Of a stretch of 64,000 nt of DNA, positions 1-8,465 are shown in pieces. Position 1 is the first letter of the stretch, and every line of letters begins with the position of its first letter. Made by a program: the position numbers and the translations under genes. Under the pieces are notes generated by a model, which saw only the letters and a program-made list of their open reading frames with translations, was not told the DNA's origin and searched no databases. This DNA comes from Actinobacteria bacterium 69-20 (lineage in GTDB: Bacteria > Actinomycetota > Actinomycetes > Mycobacteriales > Nakamurellaceae), in NCBI GenBank assembly GCA_001897425.1, contig MKSW01000033.1, forward strand, positions 62,001 to 126,000. The letters run 5' to 3'.

Positions 1-12
1 GAGGGGCGGGGC

Positions 13-789
13 GTGATCGGCATCATCGGCGGGTCCGGGCTCTACCAGCTGCTCGACGGCGCGCGGGATGCCGTGGTGGACACGCCGTACGGCCCGCCGT
101 CCAGCCCGGTGTCGCGCGGTGTGATCGATTCACGCGAGGTCGCCTTCATCACGCGGCACGGTCGCAACCACGACATCGCGCCGCACGCCATCAACTACCG
201 CGCGAACCTGTGGGCGCTGCGATCCCTCGGATGCGACACCGTCCTGACCTCGTCGGCTGTCGGCAGTCTGCGATCGACATTCGCGCCGGGCGATTTCGTG
301 CTGTGCGACCAATTCGTCGACCGTACCAGGGGCCGAGTGGACACGTTCTTCGACGGGCCGCGAGTGGTGCATGTGTCGATGGCCGACCCGTATTGCCCGG
401 CATTGCGCGCTGCCGCGCAGCAGGTGCTGTCCGCAGCGGCCGAGACGTTCCATCCGACCGGGACCGCCGTCGTGATCCAGGGGCCGCGGTTTTCCACACG
501 CGCCGAGTCTGCGTGGTTCCGCCAGATGGGCGCGGACGTACTGAGCATGACGCAGCATCCGGAGACGACGCTGGCCCGCGAACTCGAGATGTGCTGCGTC
601 AACCTGTCTTTCGTTACCGACTATGACGGCGGCGTCGAGGGGACGGACGAGGCGGCCGTCACCGGCGGAGCCGTCTGGCGGCGGCTGGCCGAGCATGCGG
701 ACCGCATCCGCCGGACGATCGGAGCCATCGTCGCCGCGATCCCGGACGAGCGCGGGTGCGGCTGCCGATCCGCGCTCGCCGACACCTGA
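13..789 (+). CDS. mtnP: S-methyl-5'-thioadenosine phosphorylase (MTAP family)
   Basis: 258 aa, PNP/MTAP family. It is predicted to cleave 5'-methylthioadenosine (or 5'-deoxyadenosine) with phosphate to adenine and the 5-substituted ribose-1-phosphate, in the cytoplasm. Visible motifs are GGSG (6-9), the phosphate-site RHGR (48-51), PHAINYRAN (57-65), GPRFSTRAES (157-166), MTQHPE (179-184) and TDYD (202-205). The Asp of TDYD is typical of 6-aminopurine enzymes. The GTG start follows a purine-rich GAGGGGCGGGG at the very edge of the window. A second phosphorylase gene follows 58 bp downstream, and mtnA, which would use the product sugar phosphate, lies at 24.2 kb. The exact physiological nucleoside is inferred. 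Confidence 0.88.
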   Translation: MIGIIGGSGLYQLLDGARDAVVDTPYGPPSSPVSRGVIDSREVAFITRHGRNHDIAPHAINYRANLWALRSLGCDTVLTSSAVGSLRSTFAPGDFVLCDQFVDRTRGRVDTFFDGPRVVHVSMADPYCPALRAAAQQVLSAAAETFHPTGTAVVIQGPRFSTRAESAWFRQMGADVLSMTQHPETTLARELEMCCVNLSFVTDYDGGVEGTDEAAVTGGAVWRRLAEHADRIRRTIGAIVAAIPDERGCGCRSALADT

Positions 790-847
790 GCCGGCCCGGA
801 TCCATCAACGATCGCCAACACCCCTGACCACCGAGAAGGAGAACCCC

Positions 848-1600
848 ATGGCCCCGCAGTTCGACGACGACTACGTCCTGCCGCTCACGCGCGTGCGGGT
901 GGGTGACGTGCCGACGCGCGTGCTCGCCGTGGGCGATCCGGCCCGGGTGCGCAAGGCGGCGACGCGGCTGACCGACGTGCGCGAGGCCGGTTCGAATCGC
1001 GAGTACGTCACCGTCATCGGCAGGTACTGCGGCACCGAGGTCGCGATCGTGTCGCACGGGGTCGGCTCGGCCGGCGCGGCCGTGTGCTTCGAGGAGATGT
1101 GCCGCGGGGGCGCGCAGCGGATCATCCGCTCCGGCACCGCGGGCGGACTACAACCCGAGGTTCGGGACGGGTCGGTGGTGGTGGCCACCGGCGCGGTGCG
1201 CGAGGAGGGCATCAGCCGGCAGCTGGTGCCGCTCGCCTTCCCGGCGGTGGCGGATCCCGCCCTGGTGATGTCGCTGCGGGGCCATGCCGCCGACGCGGGC
1301 GTCCCGGTGCACGGCGGGATCGTGCTCACGTCGGACTGCTTCTATCCCGGTCCGGTGCTCGACGTGGATCACCGCCTGTGGCAGCGCGCCGGGTGCGTCG
1401 CCGTGGAGATGGAGCTGGCGGCGCTGTTCGTGACCGCTGCGTTGCACGGGGTGCAGGCCGGCGGCATTCTCGCGATCGACGGAAACCCGTTGGACGAGAA
1501 CGATTCCGACATGTCGAACTACGAGCCGTTCCGCGACGTGGTGGACCGCGCGGTCGATGCCGCCCTCGAGGCGGCGCTCGCCGCGCTCATCGACGCATAG
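848..1600 (+). CDS. uridine phosphorylase-like nucleoside phosphorylase (PNP_UDP_1)
   Basis: 250 aa with the trimeric/hexameric phosphorylase signature: GDPAR (29-33), SHGVGSAG (69-76), RSGTAGG (94-100), VEMELAA (186-192) and DGN (211-213). The VEMEL motif and overall length resemble uridine phosphorylases more than adenosine-specific enzymes, but the base specificity is inferred. The ATG was chosen because GAAGGAG lies about 7 bases upstream; longer in-frame extensions run into the preceding gene without family similarity. It is probably co-transcribed with the MTA phosphorylase. It ends 20 bp before the left 23-bp direct repeat of the accessory block. Confidence 0.87.
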   Translation: MAPQFDDDYVLPLTRVRVGDVPTRVLAVGDPARVRKAATRLTDVREAGSNREYVTVIGRYCGTEVAIVSHGVGSAGAAVCFEEMCRGGAQRIIRSGTAGGLQPEVRDGSVVVATGAVREEGISRQLVPLAFPAVADPALVMSLRGHAADAGVPVHGGIVLTSDCFYPGPVLDVDHRLWQRAGCVAVEMELAALFVTAALHGVQAGGILAIDGNPLDENDSDMSNYEPFRDVVDRAVDAALEAALAALIDA

Positions 1601-1619
1601 CCGGCCGGGCGGCGCCTAC

Positions 1620-1642
1620 CGCTCCGCGCGAACATCGTCATC
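1620..1642. repeat. left 23-bp direct repeat (attL-like)
   Basis: Begins CGCTCCGCGCG and ends ATCGTCATC. It is identical to 18661-18683. Read on the minus strand it spells the last codons of the cupin gene followed by TAG. Confidence 0.75.
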
Positions 1643-1865
1643 CTCGTTGTCTGCGGAAATGATCGGACGGGTTTGGTCGCCATACTGAAGCCGACCAGCG
1701 CCGACACAACGGCGCGTCGGAGGGCCGCAATCTCGCGGATCTCACGCCAGCAGATCAGCGGAACCAACCACTCACGGTGACCGCCTCGGCCCAGTACGTC
1801 GAGCGGTGCGTAGTACCCGCGGGGGATCGGCGAGCGGTCACTTTACGTGCAGCGGCGCGTGCTGG
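1643..1865. other. non-coding stretch at the left edge of the island
   Basis: About 220 bp between the left direct repeat and the RelE-type toxin. I see no credible gene, tRNA or recombinase remnant. Short open frames here lack ribosome sites and family similarity. Confidence 0.5.
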
Positions 1866-2129
1866 TCAGTGTCTCCGATATATCTCGCGACGATGGCCGA
1901 CGCTCAGGACCAGGACCACCAATTGCTGGTCCTGGATCTCATAGATGATTCGGTAATCGCCCGTCCGTACTCTCCACTCGCCAGCGCCACCGACAAGTTG
2001 AGTGGCTGACGGTGGCCGCGGGTCGGCGGCGAGCAACTCGATCGCCGCCTGAATCCGGCGTCGGGCCTGGGGATCGAACTTCCGCAGTTGCCGGGCGGCG
2101 GCCGGGGCGAGGGTGACCTGGTAGATCAC
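1866..2129 (-). CDS. RelE/ParE-family toxin
   Basis: 87 aa, probably an mRNA interferase or gyrase-poisoning RelE/ParE-fold toxin. The family pattern is clear: an N-terminal YQVTLAPAAARQL strand-helix, a central RVRTGDYRIIYEI and the C-terminal VGHRREIYRR. The GTG start at 2129 was chosen because it overlaps the antitoxin stop (GTGA, 2126-2129), a typical translationally coupled arrangement; an upstream ATG would only add residues from the antitoxin reading. RelE versus ParE activity cannot be told from sequence alone. Confidence 0.85.
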   Translation of the reverse strand: MIYQVTLAPAAARQLRKFDPQARRRIQAAIELLAADPRPPSATQLVGGAGEWRVRTGDYRIIYEIQDQQLVVLVLSVGHRREIYRRH

Positions 2130-2401
2130 GCCAGCCCCAGATCGGCCTTGACCTCTTCCCACGGGATTGGCGCTTCACCGGTGGCTCGCATCTCGGCGCG
2201 CGCTTGCTCGGCTGCGAGAATGTCGGCCATATCCTCGGCCAACGCAAGGACATGGTCCAGATCGTCAGCGTCGATGACGGCAGCGATGCGGCGACCACGG
2301 CGCGTGACGTAGACAGGCTCGTGCTCCGCGCGGGCACGGTCGACGATCGCGGCGAGCTGGGTTCGCGCCTCGGAGATGTTGAGAGTATCGCTACCGGACA
2401 T
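2126..2401 (-). CDS. Phd/YefM-family antitoxin
   Basis: 91 aa. The N-terminal half (LNISEARTQLAAIVDRA, then VYVTRRGRRIAAVIDADD) is the Phd/YefM DNA-binding dimer fold. The C-terminal half is acidic and should wrap the toxin encoded immediately downstream. The two genes overlap by 4 bp, antitoxin first, which is the usual order for an autorepressed type II module. The AT-rich upstream region (2402-2450) with repeated GTAC/AGTAT motifs is a likely promoter-operator. Confidence 0.85.
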   Translation of the reverse strand: MSGSDTLNISEARTQLAAIVDRARAEHEPVYVTRRGRRIAAVIDADDLDHVLALAEDMADILAAEQARAEMRATGEAPIPWEEVKADLGLA

Positions 2402-2597
2402 GTACCAATCGTACGCTTGAGTATCCCAACGTACAAGTATGGTGCTGCAATCGGGTCGCCAAAGGCGTCAAAGAGCACACCAACCAACCATGATCAATCC
2501 CACCATGTCAGGCGTCCCGGATCCCGTCCGCTGACGTTGAGCCGGCGACCAAGCCATGGCGATCGACCGAGCCCTATCCGGCCGAGGCCCCGAAAGG

Positions 2598-3065
2598 CTA
2601 CTTCTCGTTCGTGAACGCATGCAGCCGCGCGATCGCCTGACGGTGCACCTTGTGGCGAAGTATCGGTGTCCAACCGAGGACCAAGCCGGCTGACCCGAGG
2701 GCCTGACGGGACCAGCGCCAAAAATTGAAGTCGTCCACATGGTCGGTGATGCGCCCAGCGGCGAAGGCGAAGTTGGCGTCGATTTCGTTCACGACGCGGC
2801 GTCCCGTTGCGCCGAAGGTGTAAACCGCCGTCCAATGTGCGCGCCCGGAGGTGTCGTCGGCGCTGATCTGACTCGCTTTGACGCGGAGATCAGCCGAGCC
2901 CTTGCAGAGCATGCGCCACATGGCCATCACATCGCTGCCGTACAGGTCTCCAAAGGCGGGATCGCGGAAGTGGGGATTTTCGGAGTAGGCCGCTGCCATA
3001 GCGTCAAGGTCACCCTCGTTGAACGCCTGATAGAAGCCGGTAAGCAATTGAGCGTTCGGATGCAC
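2598..3065 (-). CDS. NTF2-like / SnoaL-fold protein
   Basis: 155 aa. The N-terminus (LLTGFYQAFNEGDLDAMAA, then NPHFRDPAFG) is characteristic of the SnoaL-like/nuclear transport factor 2 superfamily of small cone-shaped domains, some of which are isomerases or cyclases and many of unknown role. The middle (ISADDTSGRAHWTAVYTF, then DANFAFAAGRITDHVDDFNFWRW) matches the sheet that closes the pocket. The protein is complete for the family. It stands alone: 200 bp separate it from the RDD protein and 196 bp from the antitoxin. No substrate can be inferred. Confidence 0.8.
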   Translation of the reverse strand: MHPNAQLLTGFYQAFNEGDLDAMAAAYSENPHFRDPAFGDLYGSDVMAMWRMLCKGSADLRVKASQISADDTSGRAHWTAVYTFGATGRRVVNEIDANFAFAAGRITDHVDDFNFWRWSRQALGSAGLVLGWTPILRHKVHRQAIARLHAFTNEK

Positions 3066-3267
3066 GTCGCGAGCCTAATGCCCGCAGCCAGGGAGGTTTG
3101 TCCGACGCTCGTGGATCCGTCACCGGGGAAGGCTTCGCGGATAGCGAACGAGTGTCCGCGCCGCGCGCCGGTCGGCGAGGATGCGGTGATGGGGTTCGCA
3201 TGGGGGCTGGTGGACAGCCCGTCGGCCGGTCCGCTGACGTGTTCGGGTTTGCGGGTGCCTGCTCGGT

Positions 3268-3789
3268 CTACGGTTCTGCAGGGCTACGCCGGTCGATGAC
3301 GATGGTCCGGCTGGCCCGGTCGTAGGGTGTGCGGCCGGTGCCGACGAACAGCGACGCGATCCACGTGAGGGGAAGCAGGTAGGCCACGACGAGGAGTGCC
3401 CACACGCTGATGGGGGTCTCTCCCGCCGAGGTGTTCACGATGGCGATGACGGCCGCGTGGCCGACCAGCCACGGCAGCCCGATCTTGAGCGCGTTCCTCG
3501 TCAGGGTCTGGCCGAACCGGGGCGTGCCAGCGGCTGCGCACACGACAAGTCCCAGGACCCGCTTTCCCGGGGTGGCCGGGTTGGACCGTGACTCGAACCA
3601 CGCCGCCGCGAGGGCCACCGGCACAACGACCACGACGGCGCCGATGGCATTCAACGTCAACGCCCCGGTGCGGGTGATCACGCCGGCGAGATACAGCGGG
3701 ACCCCGACAGCGGCGGTCACGGCCACCCAGCCGAGGATGCAGGCCCAGTCGATCAGCCACGCGAGGATCCGACGTGACGCATAGTGCAT
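3268..3789 (-). CDS. RDD family membrane protein
   Basis: 173 aa. It starts MHYASRRILAWLIDW, with the Arg and Asp-Trp of the RDD family. About four hydrophobic segments lie near residues 10-33, 42-64, 100-122 and 126-150, and NPATPGKRVLGL is the conserved loop motif. Members are poorly understood integral membrane proteins, some proposed as ion antiporters. It begins 11 bp after the TetR gene on the same strand, so the two are probably one transcript, and it may be a target of that repressor. Confidence 0.8.
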   Translation of the reverse strand: MHYASRRILAWLIDWACILGWVAVTAAVGVPLYLAGVITRTGALTLNAIGAVVVVVPVALAAAWFESRSNPATPGKRVLGLVVCAAAGTPRFGQTLTRNALKIGLPWLVGHAAVIAIVNTSAGETPISVWALLVVAYLLPLTWIASLFVGTGRTPYDRASRTIVIDRRSPAEP

Positions 3790-3800
3790 GACCAGGCCTC

Positions 3801-4547
3801 CTACCTGCTGCGTGGCATCGCCGGGGCCGGGGACGGCCCGGGTGCGATGGCGACGCTGCCATCACTGACCGATCCTCCCGGCGGGCGGGTGTCGCCTCGG
3901 CCGTGTCGGGGAGCGGACCTCGATGTTGATCCGCCCTGTCTTGGGGCGATGAGGCCTTGGATGAGGGTCAGGGAGAGACGGGCGGCGTCCGAGCCGCCGG
4001 GGGCGTGCAGGGCGCGGTCGACCGCCCACCGGTCTAGGACGCTGAGCACGGCGATGACCAGTTCGACGGCGAGCTCCGCGGGGATGTCGTCGCGTACGAG
4101 TCCGAGAGTCAGGCCGCGACGCACGGCGCGGGCAAGCCAGTCGGCCACGTCGGTGCGCAGGCGCTGTAAGGCACTGTCGGTGTCTGCCGAGTCGTCTCGG
4201 TGATACATCACGCCGAGTGGCCGTGTCTCGGGGTGCCTGGCGGCGGACCGGCCGAGCTCATCGACCAGCCGCGCCATCGCGGGCCAGAAGTCCGCGGCGC
4301 TCAGAGTGTCCAGTTCGGGCAGGGTCACGCCATCGCCGAGCCGGGCGCGCAGCACAGCGACGACGTGGTCGTGTAGTGCCTTCTTGCCGTCGAAGTAGTG
4401 ATACAGCGAGCTTTTCGCCCACCCGGCGGCCTGCAGGATCTCGTTGAGCGACGCGGACTGGTAGCCATCTGTCGCGAACGCCTGCGCCGCGGCAAGTACG
4501 AGGGACTCTTCGTTGGCTGGGTCGATGGGTCGTGCTGGTCGGGCCAT
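3801..4547 (-). CDS. TetR family transcriptional regulator
   Basis: 248 aa. The N-terminal helix-turn-helix (about residues 32-56, including ASLNEILQAAGWAKSSLYHYF) is diagnostic. The ligand domain is unassigned and the last 40 residues are Pro/Gly/Arg-rich and low in complexity. The ATG at 4547 was chosen because homologous sequence starts at MARPARP; the open frame extends upstream through the operator. Divergent to an NmrA-like dehydrogenase and an MFS transporter, it most likely represses these plus itself and the downstream RDD gene through the tandem operator at 4566-4612. Confidence 0.88.
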   Translation of the reverse strand: MARPARPIDPANEESLVLAAAQAFATDGYQSASLNEILQAAGWAKSSLYHYFDGKKALHDHVVAVLRARLGDGVTLPELDTLSAADFWPAMARLVDELGRSAARHPETRPLGVMYHRDDSADTDSALQRLRTDVADWLARAVRRGLTLGLVRDDIPAELAVELVIAVLSVLDRWAVDRALHAPGGSDAARLSLTLIQGLIAPRQGGSTSRSAPRHGRGDTRPPGGSVSDGSVAIAPGPSPAPAMPRSR

Positions 4548-4565
4548 GACTAGCACCCTACCAAA

Positions 4566-4612
4566 TTCGTGTACTTGTCGGTCCATGAATCGTGTACTGT
4601 GTGGTCCATGAA
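4566..4612. promoter_or_regulatory. tandem TetR-type operator in divergent promoter
   Basis: Two adjacent 23-bp direct repeats (4567-4589 and 4590-4612, 19/23 identical). Each is an imperfect dyad of the form TCGTGTAC-N6-GTCCATGAA. They lie 20 bp upstream of the TetR start and 77 bp upstream of the divergent dehydrogenase start, the expected position for repression of both. Confidence 0.7.
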
Positions 4613-4688
4613 CTCCGTGTCCCGTCCGGAAGGGTCGGCACCCGGAGCGCCTCACCACCCATCGTCAACAGGAGAAGCAGGGAGTGTC

Positions 4689-5642
4689 ATGAGCACAGAT
4701 CCACGTACGGATTCGTCGCCGAGCATGCGGGGGCGGCGTGTCCTCGTTGCCGGGGCGACCGGCTACCTCGGCCGTCATCTCGTTGACGCGCTGGTCGGTG
4801 CGGGATGTCGGGTGCGGGTGCTGGTTCGGCGCCGGGAGCAGGCGGTCGACTTCCCCAGCGGGGTGGACGTGTTCGTCGGGCAGGTGACCGAGTCGGCAAC
4901 CCTGTCGGGCGCCACCGACGGCGTGGATGTGGTTTTCTCCGCGCTGGGTATCACTCGGCAGCGAGACGGTGTGACGTACATGGACGTCGACTACCGCGGC
5001 AACCTCGCGCTGCTGCGCTTGGCCGAGAGCACCGGCGTCTCCCGGTTCGTGTACGTGTCCGTGCTGCATGGCCCCGACTTGCGCAAGACGGTGCGGTTGG
5101 TGTCGGCGAAGGAGAAGTTCGTCGACGCGCTGACCGCCTCGCCGGTCTCGTCGGTGGTGGTGCGTCCCACCGGCTACTTCTCGGACATGGGCGAGTTCCT
5201 GACCATGGCCGGCCGTGGAGCCGTGTATGTATTCGGCGGCGGGCACCTGTCGATCAATCCCATCTCGGGCCGCGACGTCGCCGCCGCCTGCCTCCGCGCC
5301 GCGGACTCGAACGCGACGGATGTGCCAGTCGGCGGGCCGGATGTGCTCACCTACGAGGCGATCGCCCGCGCCGCGTTCGCCGCGCACCGGATGCCGCCGC
5401 GGATCCGCCACATCCCCCGCGGACTGATCGTTGCCGTTGCCCGGGCCCTCGCTTGGTGCACACCCGAGCACGTTTACGGGCCCCTGCAGTTCCTGACCGC
5501 CGTGATGACCCGCGAAATGACGGCGCCGCCCAGCGGGTCCGATCACCTGGCTGACTACTTCGCCCGACAGGTCGCGGGTACCGGGAAGTCCACCCCCGGT
5601 CACGGTGCGCCCGCCGCCGGGCAAGTGCGGAGCAGCGCATGA
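4689..5642 (+). CDS. NAD(P)-binding NmrA/atypical SDR oxidoreductase
   Basis: 317 aa. The Rossmann glycine motif GATGYLG (22-28) follows a short polar leader, then VRVLVRR, which is typical of NADP(H)-preferring atypical SDRs. VRPTGYFSDM and NPISGRDVAAA are conserved family segments. The substrate is unknown. The ATG at 4689 has GGGAG four bases upstream; upstream ATGs lie inside the operator. The stop overlaps the next start (ATGA at 5639), so it is translationally coupled to the MFS gene, and both are likely induced when the divergent TetR protein is released. Confidence 0.85.
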   Translation: MSTDPRTDSSPSMRGRRVLVAGATGYLGRHLVDALVGAGCRVRVLVRRREQAVDFPSGVDVFVGQVTESATLSGATDGVDVVFSALGITRQRDGVTYMDVDYRGNLALLRLAESTGVSRFVYVSVLHGPDLRKTVRLVSAKEKFVDALTASPVSSVVVRPTGYFSDMGEFLTMAGRGAVYVFGGGHLSINPISGRDVAAACLRAADSNATDVPVGGPDVLTYEAIARAAFAAHRMPPRIRHIPRGLIVAVARALAWCTPEHVYGPLQFLTAVMTREMTAPPSGSDHLADYFARQVAGTGKSTPGHGAPAAGQVRSSA

Positions 5643-6865
5643 GCACCAACGCGAAGAGCGCGCAGATCCCTCCGGGTATGGCCGCGGATCGGGCGGGTTC
5701 GCGCCTGGGCCTGTGGGTGGTCACCGCCGTACTGGGCCTGTTCTTGTTCGCGGCCGCCGCGCCGACTCCGCTCTACAGGATGTACGCGGCCGAGTGGGGA
5801 TTCACGCCAGCGATGCTGACCGTGATCTTCGCCGTGTATGCGGTGGCGTTGTTGGCCACCCTGCTGGTCGCCGGGTCGGTCTCGGACGCGGTCGGACGCC
5901 GCCCGGTCATCCTGGGCGCCCTGGCGGTGCAGTCGCTAAGCATGCTGGCCTTCCTCGTCGCCGACAGCGTCACCTGGCTGCTCGTGGCCCGGATCGGCCA
6001 AGGGGTGGCCACTGGTCTGGCGACCGCGGCGGTCGCCGCTTCGCTCATCGACCACCAGCCGCCGACCCGACCAAGGCTCGGGCCGCTGCTGAACGCGGTG
6101 ACCCCGATGGCCGGTCTGGCTCTCGGATCTCTGGCGGCAGGGGCGCTTGTGCAGTACGCACCCGATCCGCTGCGCCTGGTGTATGCGGTGATGCTGGCGG
6201 GGTTCGTCATGCTCGCCGCCGCGATGCTGCGGGTGCCCGAAACGGTCGGCCAGCGGCGACCGGTCGACCTTCGGCCCCGCGCCGGTGTCGAGCCGGCCCT
6301 CCGAGCAATGTTCTTGGCCGCCTTGCCGTGCATCATCGCCTGCTGGGCCCTGGGCGGTCTGTACTTGTCCCTGGGGCCCTCTTTAATGACGCAGATCGAG
6401 CACACCGCGAACCATCTGCTGGGCAGCGCGATCGCGTTCGCACTGTGTGCCTCCGGCGCCACAGCCGGCCTGCTTGTGCGCGACCGGACCCCGGAGCGCG
6501 CGATGCGCATCGGATGCTCCCTGCTGATCGCCGGATTAGCGTTCAGCATCGCCGCGATCATGATCGAGTCCGGTGTCCTATTGCTCGCCAGCAGCACCGT
6601 CGCCGGGGCAGGCTTCGGCTGCGCATTTCTCGGCGCCTTTCGGATCCTGGTCGCGCGGGCCAGTCCCCGGCGGCGCGGCGAGGTGATCGCGGCCTTGTAC
6701 GTCGCCGCCTACCTGGCCCTCTCGATACCGGCCGTGGCGGCCGGCATAGTCACCACCCGCGTAGGCCTCCGAGCCACCAGCATCGGGTACGCGGCCGCGG
6801 TCGCCGTCATGGCTGGCTGGTCTCTGATCGCTGCCCGGTCGCGCTCGCATTCAGGGCCAGGATGA
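5639..6865 (+). CDS. MFS transporter, drug-efflux type
   Basis: 408 aa with about 12 hydrophobic segments. The loop between helices 2 and 3 carries the MFS motif A (GSVSDAVGRRPVI). The first helix contains the TPLYRMY sequence common in actinobacterial DHA1-like exporters. It overlaps the upstream dehydrogenase by 4 bp and shares its TetR-controlled promoter. Efflux of a small toxic compound is the natural inference from the TetR plus oxidoreductase plus MFS layout; the compound is not indicated. Confidence 0.85.
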   Translation: MSTNAKSAQIPPGMAADRAGSRLGLWVVTAVLGLFLFAAAAPTPLYRMYAAEWGFTPAMLTVIFAVYAVALLATLLVAGSVSDAVGRRPVILGALAVQSLSMLAFLVADSVTWLLVARIGQGVATGLATAAVAASLIDHQPPTRPRLGPLLNAVTPMAGLALGSLAAGALVQYAPDPLRLVYAVMLAGFVMLAAAMLRVPETVGQRRPVDLRPRAGVEPALRAMFLAALPCIIACWALGGLYLSLGPSLMTQIEHTANHLLGSAIAFALCASGATAGLLVRDRTPERAMRIGCSLLIAGLAFSIAAIMIESGVLLLASSTVAGAGFGCAFLGAFRILVARASPRRRGEVIAALYVAAYLALSIPAVAAGIVTTRVGLRATSIGYAAAVAVMAGWSLIAARSRSHSGPG

Positions 6866-7001
6866 ACTGCCAATCTGGCCTGGCCACGACGTAGCGCGGC
6901 CATCTGGTCGCCGCAAGGGATCCGGATGTTTACCGGCGATGCCCGTTTCCACCCGTCCGGCTCCCGCCCGCACCTACAAACCTTGACCAAACGGAGGGAC
7001 C

Positions 7002-7190
7002 GTGCACCCCTACATCACCTATCAACTCGCCCGGGAACACCGTCTAGACCTGCTCCGCCAGGCCCAACAGTTCAGCGGGGTTCGAGCAAGACGTCGTGTC
7101 ACCCCATTCGTGGCCCGCGGGCACGGCGGACTTCGATCCGGCGAATCGCAGTCAGCGGTTCGCACCAACACCGTCGCACGCCTTAGTTAG
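7002..7190 (+). CDS. small basic hypothetical protein (62 aa)
   Basis: A GTG start is preceded by a strong GGAGGGA (6993-6999). The N-terminal half (MHPYITYQLAREHRLDLLRQ) is a plausible amphipathic helix of the kind seen in many tiny actinobacterial genes. The second half is Arg-rich and low in complexity and may be out of its original frame. Function unknown. It lies in a 400-bp gap between the MFS and monooxygenase genes. Confidence 0.4.
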   Translation: MHPYITYQLAREHRLDLLRQAQQFSGVRARRRVTPFVARGHGGLRSGESQSAVRTNTVARLS

Positions 7191-7200
7191 GACCTGAACC

Positions 7201-7269
7201 ATGAATATCGCCTACAGCGCCGCCGCTTTGAACACGCTCGGTGACCTGATGATGGGGTGCCGCTCATGA
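7201..7269 (+). CDS. possible 22-aa upstream ORF coupled to the monooxygenase
   Basis: An ATG-started frame of 22 codons (MNIAYSAAALNTLGDLMMG...) whose TGA overlaps the monooxygenase ATG (7266-7269). It has no strong ribosome site. It could be a leader peptide or the remnant of a larger gene; too short to decide. Confidence 0.25.
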   Translation: MNIAYSAAALNTLGDLMMGCRS

Positions 7270-8465
7270 AGGTGCTCATTTCCGGTGGTGGCATTGCCGG
7301 CCTGACCTGTGCATACTGGCTGTTTCAGAAGGGGCACACGCCCGTCGTCGTCGAGCGCGCTGAGGCCGGCCCGGTTGGCGGCTATGGCATCGACTTCTCC
7401 GGCACGGGCTACGAGGTTGCCGGCCGCATGGGGCTTCGGGACCAGCTCGCCGCCCGGCAGTTGCGCTCTGACTCGATCACCTTCGTCCACGCCGTGGAGG
7501 GGGTCACGGCACGCCTGAACCGGCGGCTGGTGGAGAAGGTGCTGCGTGGCCCGTACCTTGCGCTGATGCACAGCACTCTCGAGGATGTCCTCGCTGCCGC
7601 CATACGGGACAAGGTCGAGGTCCGCCATCGGCAGAGCATCGCCGCGGTGCACCAAAGCGACGCCCGCGTGGACGTGACCTTCGCCGATGGCGCTCAGGCG
7701 AGCTTCGACGTGCTGGTAGGCGCCGATGGGGTGCACTCGCGAACCCGCGAACTGGTCTTTGGCGCCGAGCCGCGATGGGCCCGCCACCTCGACTTCAGCA
7801 TGGCCTGCTATCCGGTCCCCGACATCCCCGGGCTCGCCGACACCCGCACGCACTTCACCGAGCCCGGCCGCCAGACGGTGCTGTATCCGACCGATAAGGT
7901 TGGCACCTCGATCGCGCTGTTCCTCTACCGGTCTGGGCCACACGGCAGCATTCCGCGCGCCGAGCGCGCAGCTCGGCTGCGGGCGACCTACACCGATTCG
8001 GGTTGGCACACCGCACAGCTACTCGGGCACGTTCCGGACGACGGCTTCTTTATGGACACCCTCACCCAGATCGAGATGCCCCGCTGGCATTGCGGCCGTG
8101 TGGTGCTGATCGGCGACGCCTGCGGCGCACTGACGCTCACCTCCGCCCAGGGCGCATCGCTCGCCATGGCCGGCGGTTACCTCCTTGCCGAGGCGCTCGC
8201 GGCACACCCCAGAGACCATGAAACCGCCTTTGCCGGCTATGAGGAGCAGTTGCGGCCGGTCGTCGCCGAACGTCAGCGCCGCGCCCGCACCATGGCCCGC
8301 GGGCTGGTGCCGGCGACACGCGTCGGCTTGGCCGCCCAGCGTCTGATCATGCCGCTCGTCCTGCGGGACGTCTGTGTTCCGCTCCTGCGCCGCGGCTTCG
8401 GTGACACCAGCAGCATCTTGCGCACGGCGGCCAACGACATGATGGACATGGAAACTGCCCAATGA
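7266..8465 (+). CDS. FAD-dependent monooxygenase (PHBH/TetX-like)
   Basis: 399 aa, group A flavoprotein hydroxylase. Visible are the N-terminal FAD motif GGGIAGLTCAYWL, the DG motif (VGADGVHSRTREL) that binds FAD/NADPH, and the second FAD motif RVVLIGDACGALTLTSAQGASLAM. No membrane anchor is present. The nearest functional classes are aromatic hydroxylases and drug-inactivating oxygenases; the substrate is unknown. The ATG at 7266 has GGGG at good spacing; a GTG 9 bp upstream does not. The stop overlaps an ATG (8462) that opens a short NmrA-like remnant, indicating a dehydrogenase once followed. Confidence 0.88.
   Translation: MKVLISGGGIAGLTCAYWLFQKGHTPVVVERAEAGPVGGYGIDFSGTGYEVAGRMGLRDQLAARQLRSDSITFVHAVEGVTARLNRRLVEKVLRGPYLALMHSTLEDVLAAAIRDKVEVRHRQSIAAVHQSDARVDVTFADGAQASFDVLVGADGVHSRTRELVFGAEPRWARHLDFSMACYPVPDIPGLADTRTHFTEPGRQTVLYPTDKVGTSIALFLYRSGPHGSIPRAERAARLRATYTDSGWHTAQLLGHVPDDGFFMDTLTQIEMPRWHCGRVVLIGDACGALTLTSAQGASLAMAGGYLLAEALAAHPRDHETAFAGYEEQLRPVVAERQRRARTMARGLVPATRVGLAAQRLIMPLVLRDVCVPLLRRGFGDTSSILRTAANDMMDMETAQ

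Noticed and set aside
1519..1767. Minus-strand frame spanning the left direct repeat, considered as integrase debris
   Set aside because: No tyrosine- or serine-recombinase motif; it overlaps the phosphorylase gene.
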